Shown piece after piece: positions 60,351 to 64,000 of a DNA stretch of 64,000 nucleotides. Each line of letters begins with the position of its first letter. Position 1 is the first letter of the stretch. Under the pieces are notes generated by a model. It was given only the letters and a program-made list of their open reading frames with translations, had not been told where the DNA came from and ran no database searches. The stretch covers positions 146,198-210,197 of the forward strand of contig JBOFDS010000008.1 in NCBI GenBank assembly GCA_051647245.1, read 5' to 3'. Origin of the DNA: Brevinema_A sp051647245. GTDB lineage: Bacteria > Spirochaetota > Brevinematia > Brevinematales > Brevinemataceae. The translations under genes and the position numbers were made by a program.

Positions 60351-62444
60351 CTAAACAGAACAGCTCAAACATTCTTCAATGGTCATTTTTTTTGTTCTTG
60401 TATAGTACAAGGATTTCAAACCATATTTGTAGGCATAGATATAAAGACGAGCAATATCTCTCGTACTCTGTGCGCCGCTTGTATAAAGGATCGTGGAGAT
60501 ACCTTGGTCAATATGCTTTTGGATCACAGAAATAAGTTTGAGCACCTTTTCTTGTCTCATATGGTAAGCAGATTTGTAAAGGAAAATATTTTTGTTGCTG
60601 AGATAAGGCATAGGGTAGAAAGTCGTGCTGCTACCATCATCTCTCTGCTCAATCATATCAGTCATCGGCATCACAGAAGGTGTCGCATTCATAATATAGC
60701 CTGTGGATTGGTTAGGTGCAATAGCCAAACGATAGGCATGATAAAGACCATGCTGTTGAACTTCTTGCTTGAGTTTTTTCCAATCCTCTACTGTAGGGAT
60801 ATGCATACCATCAAAAAGATCTCTCACTTTGTTACTCTTGAAGGTAATATCTTCTTTAAGGTAAGGCTCAAAATAACGGCCATTTGCATACTCGGACTTG
60901 TCAAAATCTTGGAAGATCGCACCTTTTTCTTGAGCAATATGAACAGAACGCTCAAGAGAGTGGTAGTTCATCATCATGAAGAAGGCATTACAGAATTCTA
61001 AAGCTTCCTCACTTTCATAAGCAATGAAATTTTTGAGGAAGAATCCATGCAAATTCATTGCGCCAAGTCCCACACTATGAAGTTCTTGGTTGGATTTTTT
61101 AATAGAAGGAACAATCTTCAAGTCTGTCAAATCAGAAACTTGAGTAAGCATATCCATGGCATGGTAAACAGCACTTTTGATATTTTTGTTATCCATGACA
61201 GTTGCAATATTCAAAGACCCTAAATTACAAGAGATACCTCTTTTGATCTTATCTTCTTCAAAATAGTGATTGATTTCAGAAAGTTCTGATAATTGCATGA
61301 TTTCCGTACAGAGATTAGAGAATTTCACTTCTCCGATATCTTTAAGCGCATGAGGTCTGTTGGCATTTCCTTTGAAGAAAAGATATGGAAAACCGCTTTC
61401 TTTTTGTGTTTTGGCAATATCGATAAGAAGGACACGTGGATCATGCATGGTTTTTTTGATTTTATGGTTTGCGACTAATTTATCGTACATTTCGTCCATA
61501 TCCATATCGTCTAAATAAACTCCATATTCTTGGAAGACAGAATGAGGTCCAAAAGTATAAAATGGCTTATTTTGTTCAGCGAGTTCCATAAATTTATCAG
61601 GAATAATTACCCCAATAGATAGAGATTTGATACGGACTTTTTCATCGACATTAATTTTTTTACATTCAATAAATTCATAGATATCTTGGTGGAAAATATT
61701 CAAATACACCGCACCTGCACCAGGACGTTGCCCAAGCTGGTTAGCATAGGAGAAAATATCTTCTAAAATTTTCATGATAGGAAGAACACCAGAAGAACGA
61801 TTCTCAACACCTTTGATCGCTTCACCACGAGCACGAATTTTAGAGAGGTTAATAGAAATCCCTCCCCCGATCGAGGAAAGTTTCATGGAAGAATCAAGAA
61901 TATAGCTGATTCCACTAAGACTATCACCCATTTCATCTAAGAAACAAGACACGAGCTCACCTGCTTTGTAACGACCTGCATTCATGAAAGTTGGTGTGGC
62001 AGGCTGATATTCTTGCCTGATGATATGACCAGCAAAATCTATAGCTGTCTTGATGTTACCTTGTGCCAAATATAAAGACACTGCAGCAATTCTATCTTCG
62101 TAGGTTTCTAAAATAGCATCTAATTCAAAATTCTTTAAAGCATAGCTTTGGTAGAATTTGAAGGCACTCATATAAGAAGCAAAACGAAAATTCGCATCTT
62201 TAAGACTTTTATAAAGAAGCTCAATGTCTTCTATAGAATACATTTTCAAGAAATCTATATAATATTTGTTGGAAATCATATATTCAAAACGCTCTTTTAA
62301 GGAAGAGAATTTTTGAGTTTTTGGTTCAACAAAATCTTCTAAATACGCGTCTAGTGCTTCGATATCTTTTTCAAAACGAAATTTACCGTCTTCGTCCTTG
62401 ACCATGATCTCATTGTTCAAATGTATCCATCTTTTATTTAACAT
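60351..62444 (-). CDS. nrdE: Class Ib ribonucleotide reductase alpha subunit NrdE
   Basis: 697 aa, usual length for NrdE. Active-site cysteines: GELVSCFL, NLCTEI, and the C-terminal redox pair in CLSCSV. CNLGSLNIA and NATPSVMPMTDMI are family signatures. The short N-terminus has no ATP-cone, so the overall activity site of class Ia is absent, as usual for class Ib. Makes deoxynucleotides. Overlaps nrdI by 11 bases. No nrdH redoxin gene is in the operon. Confidence 0.96.
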   Translation of the reverse strand: MLNKRWIHLNNEIMVKDEDGKFRFEKDIEALDAYLEDFVEPKTQKFSSLKERFEYMISNKYYIDFLKMYSIEDIELLYKSLKDANFRFASYMSAFKFYQSYALKNFELDAILETYEDRIAAVSLYLAQGNIKTAIDFAGHIIRQEYQPATPTFMNAGRYKAGELVSCFLDEMGDSLSGISYILDSSMKLSSIGGGISINLSKIRARGEAIKGVENRSSGVLPIMKILEDIFSYANQLGQRPGAGAVYLNIFHQDIYEFIECKKINVDEKVRIKSLSIGVIIPDKFMELAEQNKPFYTFGPHSVFQEYGVYLDDMDMDEMYDKLVANHKIKKTMHDPRVLLIDIAKTQKESGFPYLFFKGNANRPHALKDIGEVKFSNLCTEIMQLSELSEINHYFEEDKIKRGISCNLGSLNIATVMDNKNIKSAVYHAMDMLTQVSDLTDLKIVPSIKKSNQELHSVGLGAMNLHGFFLKNFIAYESEEALEFCNAFFMMMNYHSLERSVHIAQEKGAIFQDFDKSEYANGRYFEPYLKEDITFKSNKVRDLFDGMHIPTVEDWKKLKQEVQQHGLYHAYRLAIAPNQSTGYIMNATPSVMPMTDMIEQRDDGSSTTFYPMPYLSNKNIFLYKSAYHMRQEKVLKLISVIQKHIDQGISTILYTSGAQSTRDIARLYIYAYKYGLKSLYYTRTKKMTIEECLSCSV

Positions 62445-62826
62445 CTTGCATCTCCAGGTAGTTAATTTGTTTCATATAATTTTCGATATCTTGTTTTGTT
62501 CCTGAAAGCTCAAATTTCAAAGCAATAGGAATACCAAATTGATCTGAGATCAAATTCGCAGCTAAAGCATAGTAAACACCCCAATTCCTATTTCCACTAG
62601 AACTAATAGAAAGAATTTGAGCACAATTTTGAGGATTCTTCAAGAACATCTCTGTTACCTCAGGAATCGCACCTATTTTTGTGGTATAGGTAATCAAATG
62701 TCCTGATTCTTTTATTCTCATATCGGGTGTGATTTTGATACAATTTAGGGAAGGGTCTTGTAAGCACAGTTTATTGATAAAACGTTGCACATTACCCGTC
62801 GAAGAATCAAAATAAATCGTTTTCAT
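62434..62826 (-). CDS. nrdI: NrdI flavodoxin-like activator of class Ib ribonucleotide reductase
   Basis: 130 aa. FMN loops: FDSSTGNVQRF (phosphate), TTKIGAIPEV, and SSSGNRNWGVYYA, all NrdI-specific. It supplies oxidant for the dimanganese cofactor of NrdF. First gene of the operon, RBS AGAGGA. A ~150-base leader with a hairpin precedes it. Confidence 0.93.
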   Translation of the reverse strand: MKTIYFDSSTGNVQRFINKLCLQDPSLNCIKITPDMRIKESGHLITYTTKIGAIPEVTEMFLKNPQNCAQILSISSSGNRNWGVYYALAANLISDQFGIPIALKFELSGTKQDIENYMKQINYLEMQDVK

Positions 62827-62853
62827 ATAGTCCTCTGCCTAGTCAAAATATAT

Positions 62854-62907
62854 TAGAGAAAAAGAAAGATAAGAACTTCACCTCATATCAGAGGAGAACA
62901 CTTATCT
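62854..62907 (-). promoter_or_regulatory. Hairpin with T-rich tail in the nrdIEF leader
   Basis: On the minus strand AGATAAG (62901-62907) pairs with CTTATCT (62867-62873), enclosing a second stem CCTC / GAGG with loop TGATAT; TTTCTTTTTCTC follows. It resembles an imperfect attenuator; I do not recognise a known riboswitch class. Confidence 0.4.
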
Positions 62908-62973
62908 TACGTCCTGTATCCTAACTACGATCATTTAAAATCAAATAGTATAAACTCACCATATCCGTTGGTA

Positions 62974-63000
62974 ATTTGTATAAAATTATATCATACAAAT
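62974..63000. promoter_or_regulatory. Palindromic operator candidate over the nrdIEF -10 element
   Basis: Perfect eight-base arms ATTTGTAT and ATACAAAT with an 11-base centre that contains the -10 hexamer. It does not match the NrdR box as I know it. Confidence 0.5.
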
Positions 63001-63013
63001 CGGGATTAGTCAA
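62985..63013 (-). promoter_or_regulatory. Sigma-70 promoter of nrdIEF
   Basis: TTGACT (63008-63013) and TATAAT (62985-62990) with 17 bases between and TG one base before the -10. Transcription would begin near 62979, giving a ~150-base leader. Between 63014 and 63145 I see nothing. Confidence 0.75.
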
Positions 63014-63144
63014 ACGATTTCGAATCTTTCAAAATCACTCCAATCAATCGATGAATACAAATCATCTAAGGTCTTCTAAAAAAGAGAATTGTACAAGAAT
63101 CTTGCGTATATCATGCTTAAAAAAAACAGAAATTTTTTCGAGTA

Positions 63145-63171
63145 TAAAAAAATCCCCTCATAAGAGGGGAT
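63145..63171 (-). terminator. Intrinsic terminator of the outer-membrane protein gene
   Basis: Stem ATCCCCTC / GAGGGGAT, loop four, followed on the minus strand by TTTTTTTA; three bases after the stop. Confidence 0.88.
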
Positions 63172-63174
63172 GAT

Positions 63175-63861
63175 TTATTTGAATTTAAGAATGACTCCAG
63201 TCATCACATTATAACCAATAGCAATAGGCATGCTTCTATTTAATGATTTCTCTATGATCAAGGATTCTGCTTCAAAAAACATTCCAGCACCAAGCTTATT
63301 CATTTCTTTCCAAAACTGCATACGGAGTGGAATGGAGTAATGAAAATATGCATAGGAATGCCCAAAAGCATAGTATTGATTACCAAATTGATTATCGGTA
63401 TCTGACCATTCGCGTTGACCTGATCCACTCTTAGGGCTTAAATTACCACCAATAGCAATAGAGGCAAAATTGATTTCAAATGTTGAAAACCATTTACCTA
63501 TTCGTTCTTGCTGAGAATAGGCAGCTAGTGGTTTTGACATATAAACACCAAAACCTAATAAACCTACTTGAAATTCTAAAAGGTTCATTGCTCCACTTAA
63601 AGACCAGTCCCAACCATAATGCAAACGACCATAAGTTGAATAATAGATTTTATCTTCACCAAGATTTCTCCAGCCTAGTGTTAGAGACATTTCTTTACGA
63701 GAACCTTGTGAATAAAGATAAGGCTTCCAAGTGGTTTGTGGGCTCAAACCCATATTTTCCCAGCCAATTCCTATTTCTAAGATATGATTTTGAAATATAT
63801 TATCCTTAGCAAACAAAGGATTTAAGATACAAATGACTAAAAAAAGAATAATCCTAATCAT
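63175..63861 (-). CDS. Outer-membrane beta-barrel-like protein
   Basis: 228 aa from the ATG with GGAG upstream; the longer frame would start with a GTG that overlaps that ribosome site. Signal peptide ~18 residues (PLFAKD). The rest alternates hydrophobic and polar residues in strands with many Trp/Tyr/Gly, ending VMTGVILKFK. No family is recognised. Its promoter is not visible between it and the 5S gene, so read-through from the rRNA unit is possible. Confidence 0.68.
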   Translation of the reverse strand: MIRIILFLVICILNPLFAKDNIFQNHILEIGIGWENMGLSPQTTWKPYLYSQGSRKEMSLTLGWRNLGEDKIYYSTYGRLHYGWDWSLSGAMNLLEFQVGLLGFGVYMSKPLAAYSQQERIGKWFSTFEINFASIAIGGNLSPKSGSGQREWSDTDNQFGNQYYAFGHSYAYFHYSIPLRMQFWKEMNKLGAGMFFEAESLIIEKSLNRSMPIAIGYNVMTGVILKFK

Positions 63862-63912
63862 AAAATTCTCCACTAAATTTAAAAAATGAAATAAAAAGAA
63901 GACGTAAAAAAA

Positions 63913-64000
63913 CTGGTAGTACCTACTTTCCCCAAATTAATGAGTATCATTGGCGAATTAAGGCTTAACTTCTAGGTTCGGTATGGAACTAGGTGTTTCC
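63913..64000 (-). rRNA. rrf: 5S ribosomal RNA, 3' part (runs off the window)
   Basis: The reverse complement contains the conserved 5S core: ACCTAGTTCCATACCGAACC, then TAGAAGTTAAGCC, and near the 3' end GGGGAAAGTAGGT with the closing CTACCAG. About 88 bases are present; the first ~25 lie beyond position 64000. A run of seven T follows the 3' end on the minus strand. Usually 5S ends an rRNA operon, so 23S rRNA probably lies just outside. Confidence 0.93.

Noticed and set aside
62880..62960. Second leader peptide (13 codons) in the nrdIEF leader
   Set aside because: A short ATG frame exists but its ribosome site is weak and its stop does not relate to the hairpin.
62976..63173. 65-aa plus-strand open frame upstream of nrdI
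   Set aside because: It covers the nrdIEF promoter and a terminator of the neighbouring gene; no ribosome site.
1..64000. CRISPR arrays, insertion sequences, prophage, integrases, tRNAs
   Set aside because: No regularly spaced repeats, transposase or integrase motifs, or tRNA cloverleaf were seen on reading the intergenic regions.

Overview
The window looks like chromosomal DNA of a low-GC, double-membraned bacterium of the phylum Spirochaetota. The evidence is two adjacent FlaA-type flagellar sheath genes, a complete V/A-type ATPase operon in place of an F-type one, a DUF115 (Maf-like) motility glycosyltransferase, WG-repeat and bactofilin genes, and many short signal peptides and lipoboxes. 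LptF/LptG-type permeases suggest that a lipopolysaccharide-like lipid is exported to the outer membrane. I cannot name the genus. Genes are densely packed, promoters are close to the sigma-70 consensus, and short T-tailed hairpins separate most operons. I saw no insertion sequence, prophage, CRISPR array, integrase or tRNA gene. A partial 5S rRNA gene runs off the right edge.

Layout. 0-4.4 kb (minus): peptide-type substrate-binding lipoprotein, two flaA paralogues, and a lipoprotein with a FlgD-like tail. 4.5-9.1 kb (plus): rdgB, family-4 uracil-DNA glycosylase, priA and rlmN, a nucleic-acid hygiene cluster. 9.1-14.3 kb: lactate permease (minus), then trpS, a large membrane protein and a DMT exporter (plus). 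14.3-19 kb: clpC (plus), with a CtsR-like box upstream, converging on a WG-repeat protein (minus). 19.1-23.8 kb (plus): yraN and a small unknown gene, then a thioesterase/PAP2/DUF115/MBL/BatE-like operon. 23.8-33.9 kb (minus): V-ATPase operon in the order K-F-E-A-B-D-Usp-H-C-I, followed by rsgA. 34-36.8 kb: small unknown genes, map and bactofilin. 36.8-40.4 kb (plus): recJ carrying an internal DnaQ-type exonuclease domain, then holB. 40.4-45.7 kb (minus): lipoprotein-sppA-Yip1-like-lptF-lptG. 45.7-48.3 kb (minus): nupC-udk behind a leader peptide and attenuator-like hairpin. 48.3-52 kb (plus): secA and a beta-propeller protein. 52-59.3 kb: envelope and membrane proteins, an SDR, DUF305, a TDT transporter, a class D beta-lactamase, ogt and a polytopic membrane protein. 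59.3-62.9 kb (minus): nrdI-nrdE-nrdF (class Ib ribonucleotide reductase). 63.2-64 kb (minus): outer-membrane protein and 5S rRNA.

The best leads are regulatory and architectural. (1) The nupC-udk leader has a consensus promoter, a 38-codon leader ORF ending in the loop of a long hairpin, and a U8 tract before nupC. This is the layout of translation-coupled (pyrBI-like) attenuation. (2) A DnaQ-like 3'-5' exonuclease is inserted between the DHH and GTVAD motifs of RecJ. (3) An intrinsic terminator lies between V-ATPase subunit K and the rest of its operon and may set stoichiometry, and a universal-stress protein gene is embedded in the same operon. (4) The family-4 UDG has His in place of its third iron-sulfur cysteine. 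(5) An untracked 50-codon ORF encodes an Arg-tailed peptide. (6) A palindrome covers the nrdIEF -10 box. All functional calls rest on motif recognition by eye; no search was run.
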